The position numbers and the translations under genes were made by a program. Positions 31,800 through 40,219 of a stretch of 41,780 nucleotides of DNA are shown piece by piece. Numbering within the stretch: the first letter of the stretch is position 1; every line of letters starts with the position of its first letter. The notes beneath the pieces are model-generated. The model ran no database searches. It saw nothing but the letters and a program-made list of their open reading frames with translations, and was not told where the DNA came from. The DNA is from an uncultured Eubacteriales bacterium (GTDB lineage Bacteria > Bacillota > Clostridia > Christensenellales > UBA1242): NCBI GenBank assembly GCA_948607205.1, contig CAPERS010000009.1, positions 1 through 41,780 of the forward strand. The letters run 5' to 3'.

Positions 31800-32453
31800 A
31801 TGTCACAAAAAAAATTTGAATATCAATTCTCAGCAAAGATTTCAGCGCTTAGAGCTGAAGAAGACGACGTTAAAGTTGATGGAATTGAAACAATCGCATT
31901 AAAAGTTAAAAAAGTTTTGGGCGAAGAAAATGAATATAACACCACTTTGGAAACAATCAAGCAAGGCTTTAAAGTTTATCAAATGAACACCCTCGAATTG
32001 CAAACTTTACTTGAAAACACAAAATCTGGGACTTGGCTCACAAACGAGTTTTTGCCAAATGATTCACAAACTTTTGGTGATAGAAACTATGAACTTCTCA
32101 GCAAAGTTGCTCTTTCAAATGACAAACTCGAAAAGGCTTTTAAAAGTGTGAAGACCACTGTTAAGAAACTAAATAAACTTTCACCAGAAACAATGCTTTC
32201 AGAGGAAGAGTCACTTAAAGCATACAAAAAATATCAAGAACTTTCAAAGTCAGATAAGAATGCACCACAAGCACACGCGAACTCATTGACAAACAAACCT
32301 TATCAAACAGAACTTGATAAAGGACTTGGTAAATTATCAAAAAGCATGATTAAGTTGCTTGACTCAACTGTTGACATCATGTCAAATCTTAAAAATATAG
32401 ACAAGCAATTGTTTGAAGAAAACAAGTTTGACGCAACTGAAATTTTACAATAA
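31800..32453 (+). CDS. Hypothetical helical protein, 217 residues
   Basis: The ATG has AAGGAGAT upstream, a promoter of its own and a terminator behind it, so it is a free-standing gene. The protein is Lys/Glu/Leu-rich, has no signal peptide or membrane segment, and looks almost fully alpha-helical with heptad-like stretches (about 110-140 and 170-205). I do not recognise a family. It is divergent from the ribosomal operon and convergent with recO. Confidence 0.8.
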   Translation: MSQKKFEYQFSAKISALRAEEDDVKVDGIETIALKVKKVLGEENEYNTTLETIKQGFKVYQMNTLELQTLLENTKSGTWLTNEFLPNDSQTFGDRNYELLSKVALSNDKLEKAFKSVKTTVKKLNKLSPETMLSEEESLKAYKKYQELSKSDKNAPQAHANSLTNKPYQTELDKGLGKLSKSMIKLLDSTVDIMSNLKNIDKQLFEENKFDATEILQ

Positions 32454-32469
32454 TTTAACCTAAAAACAC

Positions 32470-32499
32470 AAAAAACAGCGATTTTTTCGCTGTTTTTTC
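32470..32499. terminator. Bidirectional terminator between the 217-residue gene and recO
   Basis: Stem AAAAACAGCG / CGCTGTTTTT with a 7-nt loop, flanked by A and T tracts, so it works for both convergent transcripts. Confidence 0.88.
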
Positions 32500-32561
32500 T
32501 TATTTTTATAGGTTTTTCTTTTAATTATTTCATTTTTTCAAATTGTCTTTTTCAAATAGGA

Positions 32562-33284
32562 TTAAGAAATTAACGCCGAAATGAACCTTTCACCTGTTCG
32601 CCACTCAAAGTTTTTTTCAAGCAAATGGTAAGTCTCAACCTCAGATGATGGCGCAAGTCGAATGGTCGAAAGTTTTTCATAATCGGTTTGGTCAAGTATT
32701 TTCATTGCTGAAAAGCATGCTGGACTTATGCTTATACATGTTCCATTTTTGCAAGATGGACAAACAATCTCGCCGACTCCCAAATTGAAATATCGAATAT
32801 CACCGAGTTTGGCAGAACATGAAGAACAGGTAGATGTTAAAAATGAATAACCCATAGCCTTGAAAATATTTATCAAAAATTTGTCAATAACATACAAACT
32901 TTTGACATTATCATAGCACAAGCATTTGAGCGCTTTGATTGTTTCAATGAAAAGCTGTGGGTTTGCTTGCACTCCCAAAGTCTTTCTGACAATATCAACA
33001 ATAGCAGACGCCTCATAAAACTTGTCTATATCACTCGTCAGCCCAAAAAAGTTATCAATAATTTCAACTTGGCTGACAATATTCATACCCTTTGTGTTTT
33101 CCAACACATACTCACCAAAACAAAACACTTCTTTCGCGAACTTCATCTTCGCCTTTTCACCACGAACACCTTTCATTGAAACTGTTAACTTTCCTTGTTC
33201 CAACGTGAACAGTTCAACCAATTTGTCTTTTTCCTTAAAATCTCTTCCGCCGATAACCAGCGCTTTAACCTTTGTGGAAGCCAT
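32562..33284 (-). CDS. recO: DNA repair protein RecO
   Basis: 240 residues; N-terminal OB fold (KVKALVIGGRDFKEKDKLVELFT) and a C-terminal helical domain with four Cys (153, 156, 175, 178) for zinc. RecO loads RecA on SSB-covered DNA with RecR. It starts 8 nt after a small upstream ORF, which is probably co-transcribed. Confidence 0.94.
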   Translation of the reverse strand: MASTKVKALVIGGRDFKEKDKLVELFTLEQGKLTVSMKGVRGEKAKMKFAKEVFCFGEYVLENTKGMNIVSQVEIIDNFFGLTSDIDKFYEASAIVDIVRKTLGVQANPQLFIETIKALKCLCYDNVKSLYVIDKFLINIFKAMGYSFLTSTCSSCSAKLGDIRYFNLGVGEIVCPSCKNGTCISISPACFSAMKILDQTDYEKLSTIRLAPSSEVETYHLLEKNFEWRTGERFISALIS

Positions 33285-33292
33285 TATTTCTC

Positions 33293-33448
33293 CTACATTT
33301 CCATATTTTCAAAACTTCTCGCCTTGTCCAGCTCGTCAAGTTCACGAATAAGTTCAGACGCAATATATGGGTTTCCGCCACTATTTTTTAACAGATTGTA
33401 TGCCATCCCAGCCCCACTTTCATAAAACTCTCTGTTTCGTTCGTTCAT
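33293..33448 (-). CDS. Small acidic protein upstream of recO, 51 residues
   Basis: ATG 33448 (MNERNREFYESG) with AAGGAGGG 8 nt before it. An earlier ATG between the two is in another frame and stops at once. Small genes before recO (such as yqzL in Bacillus) are common, but this sequence does not resemble YqzL to my eye. Function unknown. Confidence 0.65.
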   Translation of the reverse strand: MNERNREFYESGAGMAYNLLKNSGGNPYIASELIRELDELDKARSFENMEM

Positions 33449-33605
33449 AACATCCACCCTCCTTACACCAATAGTATAAACCAAATAAAAAGTTTTACGC
33501 AACTAAAAATATCAATAATTTGTCAATTTTGAAAATAATTGTCATGTGCAAGAAACGCCAATCAATATCTTGTGCCCAAAAACTCGTGCAAACACAAAAG
33601 CGCAC

Positions 33606-33629
33606 TAAATTTAATGTGCGGTCTTTTTT
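33606..33629 (-). terminator. Possible weak terminator after the YunG-like gene
   Basis: GCAC/GTGC arms around an A/T palindrome, followed on the minus strand by CTTTTGTGTTT. Weak. Confidence 0.35.
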
Positions 33630-33977
33630 CTATTCTTCCAGATACAATTCTACTCTTTCTTTCAAAAGCTCAAATCTGTTTTTTGTATCCGCACTTGATA
33701 GACTCGGCTGTTTTTGCTCACTTAAAGAATAATCGAGTTCATAATCAAATTGCTCTTTGGTTAAATCCACAACTTTGCCATCTATTATATTGAAATAATG
33801 GTCTTCTTGTTTTGATTTATAAATTTCACCACCAAAATAATATTGCACAAGTAGCGCCATCGGCACACATTGTCCGCAAGTTATGTTTTCTTCACTCCAC
33901 TTTTTGCGCCAATCTTTATGTGCAGTGTCTTTATCGTAAACTCTAATTAAAATCTCTTTTAGTTCTTCTATTGTCAT
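33630..33977 (-). CDS. YunG-like protein
   Basis: 115 residues from ATG 33977 (MTIEELKEIL), behind TTGGAG. The core, with WSEENITCGQC, ALLVQYYFGGEI, HYFNIIDGKVVDLTKEQF, resembles the YunG family of Bacillus (about 114 residues, function unknown). The Cys of GQC and His of HYFN could form a papain-like Cys-His pair; this is inference. Last gene of the five-gene cluster, 16 nt after the ASCH gene. Confidence 0.75.
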   Translation of the reverse strand: MTIEELKEILIRVYDKDTAHKDWRKKWSEENITCGQCVPMALLVQYYFGGEIYKSKQEDHYFNIIDGKVVDLTKEQFDYELDYSLSEQKQPSLSSADTKNRFELLKERVELYLEE

Positions 33978-33993
33978 AACCACTCCAAAATTT

Positions 33994-34377
33994 CTACTCA
34001 CAAACAATCCAACCAGAGCCATTGCTTCGTTTGACTTTCATAGGCTCTATTGTTTTGACATTTTCAAGCCAGACAAGTGTGCAATATTTTTTATGTCTTG
34101 TGCCCTGCCAGTCCTCAAATTTGTCTGTGCCAATTTCTTTGCCGTATTTTATTCTTATCTCGTCAACCAAACTTGGCGTAAGTTCAAAAAACTCAACCCT
34201 GCCAGCAACCGCAGTTGCAGTAACATCTTTTCCAGTTTCTTTCAACAGAATGGCATCTCCCGTTTTCACTTTTCCATAAGGCGCAACCTTGTGCATAGCC
34301 CATCTGCTTTCAATAGTCTTCTCTCCGCTCAAAACCATATCAAAAAATGGTTGCCTGAAAATCGCTATATGTGTCAT
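33994..34377 (-). CDS. ASCH-domain protein
   Basis: 127 residues. The ASCH signature GEKTIESRW lies at 18-26 with Lys20, Glu23 and Arg25, and the C-terminal half closes the PUA-like beta barrel. ASCH proteins are thought to bind RNA, and some are nucleases or act on modified nucleosides. The ATG shares one base with the stop of the deaminase gene (TAATG), so the two are co-translated. Confidence 0.85.
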   Translation of the reverse strand: MTHIAIFRQPFFDMVLSGEKTIESRWAMHKVAPYGKVKTGDAILLKETGKDVTATAVAGRVEFFELTPSLVDEIRIKYGKEIGTDKFEDWQGTRHKKYCTLVWLENVKTIEPMKVKRSNGSGWIVCE

Positions 34378-34826
34378 TATTGCCTATTACCTCTCTCTTT
34401 CAAAACTTTAACAGCTTCTTCTCTCATCAAATTGACAATTTGCAAATCCCCCCCCCGATTTTTGACGTTGGCAAGGATATCCTCACAAGACACCAAAATC
34501 TCAGGGCAATAATATTTGTCACTATCTTCTAATGTTGCACCATAAACAAGTTTGGTTATTTTTTGATAAAGGATAGCGCCCATACACATTGGGCAAGGCT
34601 CACAGCTCACATACAAAGTTGCACCTTCCAATTCTCCATAAAGATTGTTATCTTTCAAAGCAGACTGCATGGCCTCAAACTCTGCATGAGTATAGCAAGT
34701 TTTGTTGTCAATCTCGATATCACTTCTTCCAATAATCTTATCGTCTTTTACCACGATTGCGCCATAAGGATATTTCGCAGTCTTAGAAATATCAATCGCA
34801 ATTTGCATATATTCTTTATCTGTCAT
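34377..34826 (-). CDS. Nucleoside/tRNA deaminase family protein
   Basis: 149 residues with the zinc deaminase signature: His47-Ala-Glu49 and Cys78-Pro-Met-Cys81 in SCEPCPMCMGAI. Closest by pattern to TadA and guanine deaminase. TadA normally has a more basic C-terminus, so a free base or nucleoside substrate is equally possible. A run of nine G (34448-34456 on the plus strand as C) encodes Arg124-Gly-Gly. Slippage there would replace the last 24 residues. Third gene in the five-gene cluster. Confidence 0.85.
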   Translation of the reverse strand: MTDKEYMQIAIDISKTAKYPYGAIVVKDDKIIGRSDIEIDNKTCYTHAEFEAMQSALKDNNLYGELEGATLYVSCEPCPMCMGAILYQKITKLVYGATLEDSDKYYCPEILVSCEDILANVKNRGGDLQIVNLMREEAVKVLKERGNRQ

Positions 34827-34836
34827 ATCTTACTCC

Positions 34837-35652
34837 TTATTTTATTTCAATAACTTCCAAATCATCCGGAACAAAAACCTTGCCATTAAAATATCTTTGA
34901 GCCTCATTTGTGTATAGTTCTTTTCGGTCTTTGTGTGAGTCCTCAGTATGAAAAAGTATCAGGTTTTTGACATTTAACTTATTCATAACTTCACTTACAC
35001 TTTTTGTTGTGGAATGATTCTTTTCATAAGCGTGAAAAATATTTTCCTCTTCTTCCAAGCAAAATGCCTCGTGCATAACATAGTCAAAATTTTCAATATT
35101 TTTATATAACCGCGGATTTAAAGTTTCATCACCCAAAAAGGCAAATTGTTTACCATTCAAATTGCACATAAATCCAAAAAGTTTTGTCCCTTTTGCTTGC
35201 ATATCCATGAAAGTATAGTCGACTCCATTGATGGTATATACATCGCCGTCTTGCAATATGTGAAAGTCAACAATTCCATAAACTGCATCCATGAGTTTTG
35301 CAGGAAGAATATATTTTGAAACCCCTTTAATTGCTTCAAACACAATGTCATTGCAGTAGATATTGATTTTATCTTGCACCTTCCAATTCAATGCATAACG
35401 CCCCATTTTTTTAAAATACCAAAAAAGTCCTAAAATATGGTCAGTGTGACTATGCGAAACAAAGATATGTTTTATTGATTTATAATCAATCCCTGCTAAG
35501 TTTAAATTTCTTAATATTTCAATACTCCCACCCATATCCACCAAAAAGTTTCCTTCATCATTTTGCACTGTAAAACAGGTATTGAAAAGTTCAAGTGTTC
35601 CGCCATTGCCAACGCCAAGCATTAAAATTTTTGTTTCACTAGATTTACTCAT
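34837..35652 (-). CDS. Metallo-beta-lactamase-fold hydrolase, RNase Z-like
   Basis: 271 residues. The metal motif HSHTDH is at 67-72 (His67, His69, Asp71, His72), with a later Asp in FLGDETL, a His in MHEAF and a C-terminal His in LFHTEDS. The order resembles RNase Z and related arylsulfatase-like enzymes, but the long exosite arm of true RNase Z is not evident. It may cleave RNA or a phosphodiester. It starts 3 nt after the hydrolase gene and ends 10 nt before the deaminase. Confidence 0.85.
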   Translation of the reverse strand: MSKSSETKILMLGVGNGGTLELFNTCFTVQNDEGNFLVDMGGSIEILRNLNLAGIDYKSIKHIFVSHSHTDHILGLFWYFKKMGRYALNWKVQDKINIYCNDIVFEAIKGVSKYILPAKLMDAVYGIVDFHILQDGDVYTINGVDYTFMDMQAKGTKLFGFMCNLNGKQFAFLGDETLNPRLYKNIENFDYVMHEAFCLEEEENIFHAYEKNHSTTKSVSEVMNKLNVKNLILFHTEDSHKDRKELYTNEAQRYFNGKVFVPDDLEVIEIK

Positions 35653-35655
35653 TTT

Positions 35656-36501
35656 TCACTCCTTAACAAATTCCAGAATTGTTTGCGCAAGTTCATTTTC
35701 TTTACCTCTGAACGAATGTCCACAATCTTTAATTACTTTAATAACGTTATTTTTATACCTACTATTTTCATTGATGGTTTTTAGATGTTTAAAAGTGTCA
35801 CCATTTCCAAACTTATCATTTTCGCCCATAACAAAAAGCCCTGATTGCTTTATGCTTTTAAGCTGTTTCCAATCACTGTCTTTCGAATAAACAGGCAGAT
35901 TCTTAACATTCTTGTTTTCAACAAAGTCCAAAAAAGCACGTGCGGTATAAAAATTATAACCTATATATTGATAAGGCAAGATTTCATCAAGTCGACCTTC
36001 ATTTCTATATTTTTGCGCGATAGCTATAAGCATTTCCCTCGACTCTACTCTTTCTTTTCTAATAAATCCAAGATCAACCGGAGAAAGTAGCAAAAAATTG
36101 TCTATCTTTTCATTTGGATTTTGTGAAAGATAATAAATCACTTTGTTTGAGCCATAACTATGACCGCCCAATATAACACGATTATATCCACTCTCTTTCG
36201 CAAAGTCAACAAAGGCTTGCAAATCGTCAATGCAGTTATCAAAAAGTTCATAAGTAGTGCCGAGAGGTTTTCCGCTTTTTGTCGGGGTATCAATTCTGTG
36301 AAACGCGCCACTATTGTGAGCGTAAAGCAACGATATTCCTTGCTTTTCCAGAAGTTCACCTGTCACCATAATAAACTTACTTTCAAAAATATTTCCACAT
36401 TTTCCATTGGTGAGAATGACGCAAGTATCTTTAAAGTTTTCACCATACCAGCAACCATAGAGAGTATCTCCTCTTTTGTTTTCAACTTCAATAATTTTCA
36501 C
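35656..36501 (-). CDS. DUF1749-like alpha/beta hydrolase
   Basis: 281 residues with Ser115 in GGHSYGS, Asp229 in MGENDKFG and His262 in CGHSF. The overall pattern fits the DUF1749/UPF0613 alpha/beta hydrolases, some of which are siderophore esterases. It starts at GTG 36501 behind AAAGGA. It is the first gene of a tight five-gene cluster. Confidence 0.82.
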   Translation of the reverse strand: MKIIEVENKRGDTLYGCWYGENFKDTCVILTNGKCGNIFESKFIMVTGELLEKQGISLLYAHNSGAFHRIDTPTKSGKPLGTTYELFDNCIDDLQAFVDFAKESGYNRVILGGHSYGSNKVIYYLSQNPNEKIDNFLLLSPVDLGFIRKERVESREMLIAIAQKYRNEGRLDEILPYQYIGYNFYTARAFLDFVENKNVKNLPVYSKDSDWKQLKSIKQSGLFVMGENDKFGNGDTFKHLKTINENSRYKNNVIKVIKDCGHSFRGKENELAQTILEFVKE

Positions 36502-36524
36502 TCTAATTTCCTTTTGTATTTTTT

Positions 36525-36533
36525 ATTATATCA
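36525..36533 (-). promoter_or_regulatory. Extended -10 promoter of the five-gene cluster
   Basis: Minus-strand TGATATAAT, 23 nt before the GTG. The -35 is weak. Confidence 0.6.
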
Positions 36534-36554
36534 TATCAATGAAAATAAAGATAA

Positions 36555-36582
36555 TAAAAAAGACCTTGTAAAAGGTCTTTTT
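36555..36582 (-). terminator. Terminator after the surface-protein gene
   Basis: Stem AAAAAGACCTT / AAGGTCTTTTT with loop TTAC on the minus strand and a T tract. It stands between the surface gene and the promoter of the next cluster. Confidence 0.85.
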
Positions 36583-36590
36583 ATTGATTT

Positions 36591-38072
36591 TTATGCAAAG
36601 ATGAATGTGATAAGGATATCTTCATCAATCCAGTTTCCTTCTTTAATAACACGTGCTAAATCAAGGTATGTTGCATCTTTATCACTTATAACTGTTGCAT
36701 TCATTCCTCCATTCAAACTTACACGAATTCCAGTAAGTTCAACTGCTTCACCATCAACATTTTCAAAACTATCATAGTTTAAGAGAACATCAATAATCTT
36801 GTCTTCAAGTTGAATTTTATCTGCTTGGTCGCCGATGCTAGAAATTTTAGAGTTATTGAATATTACTTCTTTGTTGCCGTCTTTAATTCCTTTAACTCTT
36901 ATAACTTCACCATCTTTATCATAAGCTTCAGAAGTTATTGTCATTGGAATGTTGATTTGTTCTTGATTTGCTGGTGTCCAAACTGAGAAATCCCAAACAG
37001 CAACACCCTCTGTTGCGCCGTCAAAGATAACTGAACTGAGAGCAATACCGTCACTATTAACGAAATCGTTTTCAACTTTTTTGTAAATTGCATCACCAAC
37101 TTTAATGCCAGCGAATGAATAACCTTCTCTTGTAAATTGGTCAGCGCCAGTCAAGCCTTCAACATCAATTCTGCATTCGAGTTCTTTAATCATATCAGAA
37201 GATTCATGGAACTTAACATTCATTTTGAATGTTGCGATTTCTTCAACAAGTTTAATATTAAGTGGTGCTGTGCTGAAATCTTTGCTGATAAGGTTTGCAA
37301 TGAAAGCATCATCAATCATTGTTCCATCATCCTTGCTTACAAATCCTGCAAGAGTGTAACCTTTTGTGATATAGGCGCTAAGTTCTTCAGCAGTTTTAAG
37401 TTTGAACGAATTAAATTGTTCTTTGTTAAAATGTTTAGTTTCAATCACATTGTCATTAACATCAAAATAAGTCACAATTTTTTCATCACTGAAAACAGGT
37501 TCAAGTGTTATGTTAACAGCAAATGCGTCCTTGCTTGAAGCACTGAAAGTTGCATTGTTGAAAATTCCACTTTCACTTTCCAAAGTCCAGCCAATGAATG
37601 TGCTTTCAGATTCACTTCCAACTGGTGCTTGTGGCAAAGATTGACCATAAACAAACACACCATTAAGGCTTTCATAGTTTTTAAATGTTATGTTATAGGT
37701 CTTTTCAAGGCATACAGCAGTGAGGTTGGAATTTATATTTTCAATAGTATAAGTGAATCTTGCATCCTTTGAAATTGGGTCACTTTCTGGTTTAAAAGTT
37801 TCTTTTGTGCCTTCAAACCAACCAAGAAAATAATAACCTTCACTTTCAAAAGTGAGTTCAACTTGACTGTTCTTAACAGCAGTAAATTTAACAGATTCCT
37901 TACCGTCGATAAGCACTTTTGCAGAAGCGTTTGCATTGACATTCCCTGAAATAAACAGATTGAGTGTGCACGCTGATGACTCAGTAACCCCAAGCGCAGT
38001 TGCAACAATAGCAAGTGGAAGCAAAACAACAAAAGCGCAAACGGCTAAAATTTTAATTAAATATTTTGACAT
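36591..38072 (-). CDS. Secreted or membrane-anchored InlB-repeat-like protein
   Basis: 493 residues. The N-terminus is a signal peptide or signal anchor (about residues 5-30, LIKILAVCAFVVLLPLAIV). Beta-strand-rich modules follow, with phrases such as GYYFLGWFEG, FIGWTLES, GYTLAGF and GYSFAGIKV that recall the Listeria-Bacteroides/InlB B-repeat. There is no LPxTG and no C-terminal anchor. It probably lies on the cell surface; function unknown. It has its own promoter and terminator. TTGGAGGG precedes the ATG. Confidence 0.8.
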   Translation of the reverse strand: MSKYLIKILAVCAFVVLLPLAIVATALGVTESSACTLNLFISGNVNANASAKVLIDGKESVKFTAVKNSQVELTFESEGYYFLGWFEGTKETFKPESDPISKDARFTYTIENINSNLTAVCLEKTYNITFKNYESLNGVFVYGQSLPQAPVGSESESTFIGWTLESESGIFNNATFSASSKDAFAVNITLEPVFSDEKIVTYFDVNDNVIETKHFNKEQFNSFKLKTAEELSAYITKGYTLAGFVSKDDGTMIDDAFIANLISKDFSTAPLNIKLVEEIATFKMNVKFHESSDMIKELECRIDVEGLTGADQFTREGYSFAGIKVGDAIYKKVENDFVNSDGIALSSVIFDGATEGVAVWDFSVWTPANQEQINIPMTITSEAYDKDGEVIRVKGIKDGNKEVIFNNSKISSIGDQADKIQLEDKIIDVLLNYDSFENVDGEAVELTGIRVSLNGGMNATVISDKDATYLDLARVIKEGNWIDEDILITFIFA

Positions 38073-38092
38073 ATGCCCTCCAAATTAACAAT

Positions 38093-38121
38093 ATTATAGC
38101 ACATTAAAATAAATTTTTCAA
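38093..38121 (-). promoter_or_regulatory. Promoter of the surface-protein gene
   Basis: Minus-strand TTGAAA (38121-38116), 17 nt, perfect TATAAT (38098-38093). The rest of the 38073-38391 gap is A/T-rich and holds the divergent promoter; I see nothing else. Confidence 0.85.
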
Positions 38122-38340
38122 TACCTAAATAGAAAAAAGTATTAAAAAATTTGTCTTCTATTTAATATTTTATATGAAAACGTCAGTTTTATGTTATTTA
38201 TTTTTATTTATCTTAACATTTATCGACAAACTTCGACAACTGCCAATCAATTTAATTTTCAAAAATTAAGATAAAATTGAAAAAATAATAAGCAAAATAC
38301 AAATTTAGGTTAAATCATTAAACAAAACGGAAAATATTGT

Positions 38341-38369
38341 TTGCCTTTTGAAACCTTATCTTGTATAAT
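38341..38369 (+). promoter_or_regulatory. Promoter of the methyltransferase-Nudix pair
   Basis: TTGCCT (38341-38346), 17 nt, perfect TATAAT (38364-38369), 22 nt before the ATG. Confidence 0.75.
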
Positions 38370-38391
38370 GAAAAATATAAGGAGAAAAACA

Positions 38392-39258
38392 ATGAATAAT
38401 TTATGGAATAAACAAGTTCAATCAACTGAACTTCTTTATTATAGCCGTCTTGAGAGTTTCAACGAAATAACAAAAAACACGTTTTTTAAACTTCTTCAAG
38501 TAAAAGAAGGTATGAAAATTCTGGAAGTTGGCTGTGGAGGCGGAACTTTTTGCAATATAATAAAACAAAATTTTCCAACTTGTAAAGTTTATGGAATTGA
38601 CCTTGACACAGACCACATAGAATTTGCCAAGAAAAAAGCAAAAGAACTTAAAGTTGACGTCAACTATTCAGTCGCTGATATTAACAAGCTTCCTTTCAAG
38701 AATGGTGAGTTTGACCTTGTCTACTCTCATACAGTCGTCGAGCATTTGCCTTTCAAAAATTTTATAAAGGAACAAAAAAGAGTCCTCAAAAAAGGTGGCA
38801 AAATCGTGATAATGCGTGTTTTCATGGAGGAGAAAACCATCGACCAGCCATATCTTAAATTTGAAGACGAAATCAACAAAGTATATGGCAAAATGGAATT
38901 TGAGCCTCAACCTATCACACCAGCAAAATATCTTGAAAGCCCAAATCTTACAATGCAACACTTGGAAGAGAATGGTTTTAAAAATATCGACGTGAGTTTT
39001 GATAGAATTGTTTACTACAACCCAGATTGCACAACCAAAGCCATTGCAAAAAAGCAAATTAAAAGAAATTATGAAACAAAACTTTACTATGCTCTTTTTA
39101 ATCTTCAAAAAGCCAAGAACAGCGAAAATCTCAGAGCAGAACTTTTACAACTTTTAGAGAAACAATATAAAGAAAGGCTGAAACTTATCGAACAAGAAAA
39201 AAAGATTTTTGACTTCCAATCAACCAAGAAGATAACAATCTCAGCTGTGAAAAAATAA
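38392..39258 (+). CDS. Class I SAM-dependent methyltransferase
   Basis: 288 residues from ATG 38392 (MNNLWNKQVQ) behind AAGGAG; the open frame further upstream runs through the promoter. Motif I EVGCGGG is at 45-51, the ribose-binding Asp70 in GIDLD, and motif IV FDLVYSHTVVEHLPF follows, as in the UbiE/COQ5-like group. The substrate is unknown. The C-terminal 80 residues are Lys-rich and helical. A Nudix gene follows 15 nt on. Confidence 0.88.
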   Translation: MNNLWNKQVQSTELLYYSRLESFNEITKNTFFKLLQVKEGMKILEVGCGGGTFCNIIKQNFPTCKVYGIDLDTDHIEFAKKKAKELKVDVNYSVADINKLPFKNGEFDLVYSHTVVEHLPFKNFIKEQKRVLKKGGKIVIMRVFMEEKTIDQPYLKFEDEINKVYGKMEFEPQPITPAKYLESPNLTMQHLEENGFKNIDVSFDRIVYYNPDCTTKAIAKKQIKRNYETKLYYALFNLQKAKNSENLRAELLQLLEKQYKERLKLIEQEKKIFDFQSTKKITISAVKK

Positions 39259-39273
39259 TATTTAGGAGAAAAC

Positions 39274-39795
39274 ATGGAAAAACAAGAATACTGGGCACTT
39301 TATGATGAAAATTTAAAGCCTTTAAATAAACTCGTGCCAAGATATACTCCTCTTTCGAAAGATGAGTATGAATTAGGTGTTCATATCTGGATTAAAATCG
39401 GCGATAAATTTTTAATCTTTAAACGCTCTGCTTCAAAGAAACTTTTCCCAAACTACTATGAAATGATTGGAGGAGGAATTGACGGATATGACGAACCTCT
39501 TGCAACCGCTTTAAGGGAAGTTGAAGAAGAGTCTGGTCTTAAACTTAAAGAAGATAATCTTGAATTTATGTTTATGAGCAAGATAAATCAAGGCGAACAC
39601 GGAATAACCTTCCCAGAGCACACTTATGTCTATATGGCAAAAATAGATAACTTAAAACTAGAAGATATTCGCATTGAAGAAGGCAAAAACTGTAATCCAT
39701 CATTTAAAACAAAAGAAGAAATATTGAATTTAATCAAAGAAAACAAATTTATTCCAGTTGTTCAATATGAAGATAAAATTGAAAAATTGTTTTAA
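39274..39795 (+). CDS. Nudix hydrolase, IPP-isomerase-like layout
   Basis: 173 residues. The Nudix box runs from Gly68 to Leu89 (GIDGYDE, then REVEEESGL) and is complete. The N-terminal part (WALYDENLKPL) resembles the YfcD/IPP isomerase-like Nudix group. The substrate is unknown. Second gene of the methyltransferase operon, with TTAGGAG before the ATG. Confidence 0.88.
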   Translation: MEKQEYWALYDENLKPLNKLVPRYTPLSKDEYELGVHIWIKIGDKFLIFKRSASKKLFPNYYEMIGGGIDGYDEPLATALREVEEESGLKLKEDNLEFMFMSKINQGEHGITFPEHTYVYMAKIDNLKLEDIRIEEGKNCNPSFKTKEEILNLIKENKFIPVVQYEDKIEKLF

Positions 39796-39819
39796 AAAAG
39801 GGCATTTCTGCTCTTTTTT
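39794..39819 (+). terminator. Terminator after the plus-strand Nudix gene
   Basis: AAAAAAGGGCA / TGCTCTTTTTT with loop TTTC; one G-T pair on the plus strand makes it better in that direction. It touches the stop of the convergent small acidic gene. Confidence 0.75.
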
Positions 39820-40187
39820 TATTTTAAAATACTTTCAAGCGCTTTCTTTGACTTTTCTTCAAGTTCTTTCATTTTGATAAGGATAACTTTCAAATTCGCT
39901 TCATCTTTAAAGTCAATCCTGCTCTGAATATTGGTCAATTCGTTCGCTGTGCTTTCAATCTCCATAATCTTCTCGCACGAAAGTTGAATTGCATCTAAAA
40001 TGTCGTCACTTAGATTTTTATCTTCCTTTTGAAGATTGTATAAACTTATGCCCAAATCGCTATTGTCACTAATGTTTGTCTTTAACATATCAATCTCTTG
40101 AAGTATGTCAAGAACATGCTCAGAGTTTTCAATTCCATCAGCAGAAACTGTTTCTTCTTCATCATTTAAATTTAGGTCTTTACTCAT
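39819..40187 (-). CDS. Small acidic coiled protein, 122 residues
   Basis: ATG 40187 with AAGGAG upstream. Strongly acidic N-terminus (NDEEETVSADG), then helices with coiled-coil character (about 25-120). No membrane segment or known motif. Co-directional with the HhH-like gene, 32 nt downstream of it. Confidence 0.65.
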   Translation of the reverse strand: MSKDLNLNDEEETVSADGIENSEHVLDILQEIDMLKTNISDNSDLGISLYNLQKEDKNLSDDILDAIQLSCEKIMEIESTANELTNIQSRIDFKDEANLKVILIKMKELEEKSKKALESILK

Positions 40188-40219
40188 AATAATTTCTCCT
40201 TATCATTAATTTCTCCCTT

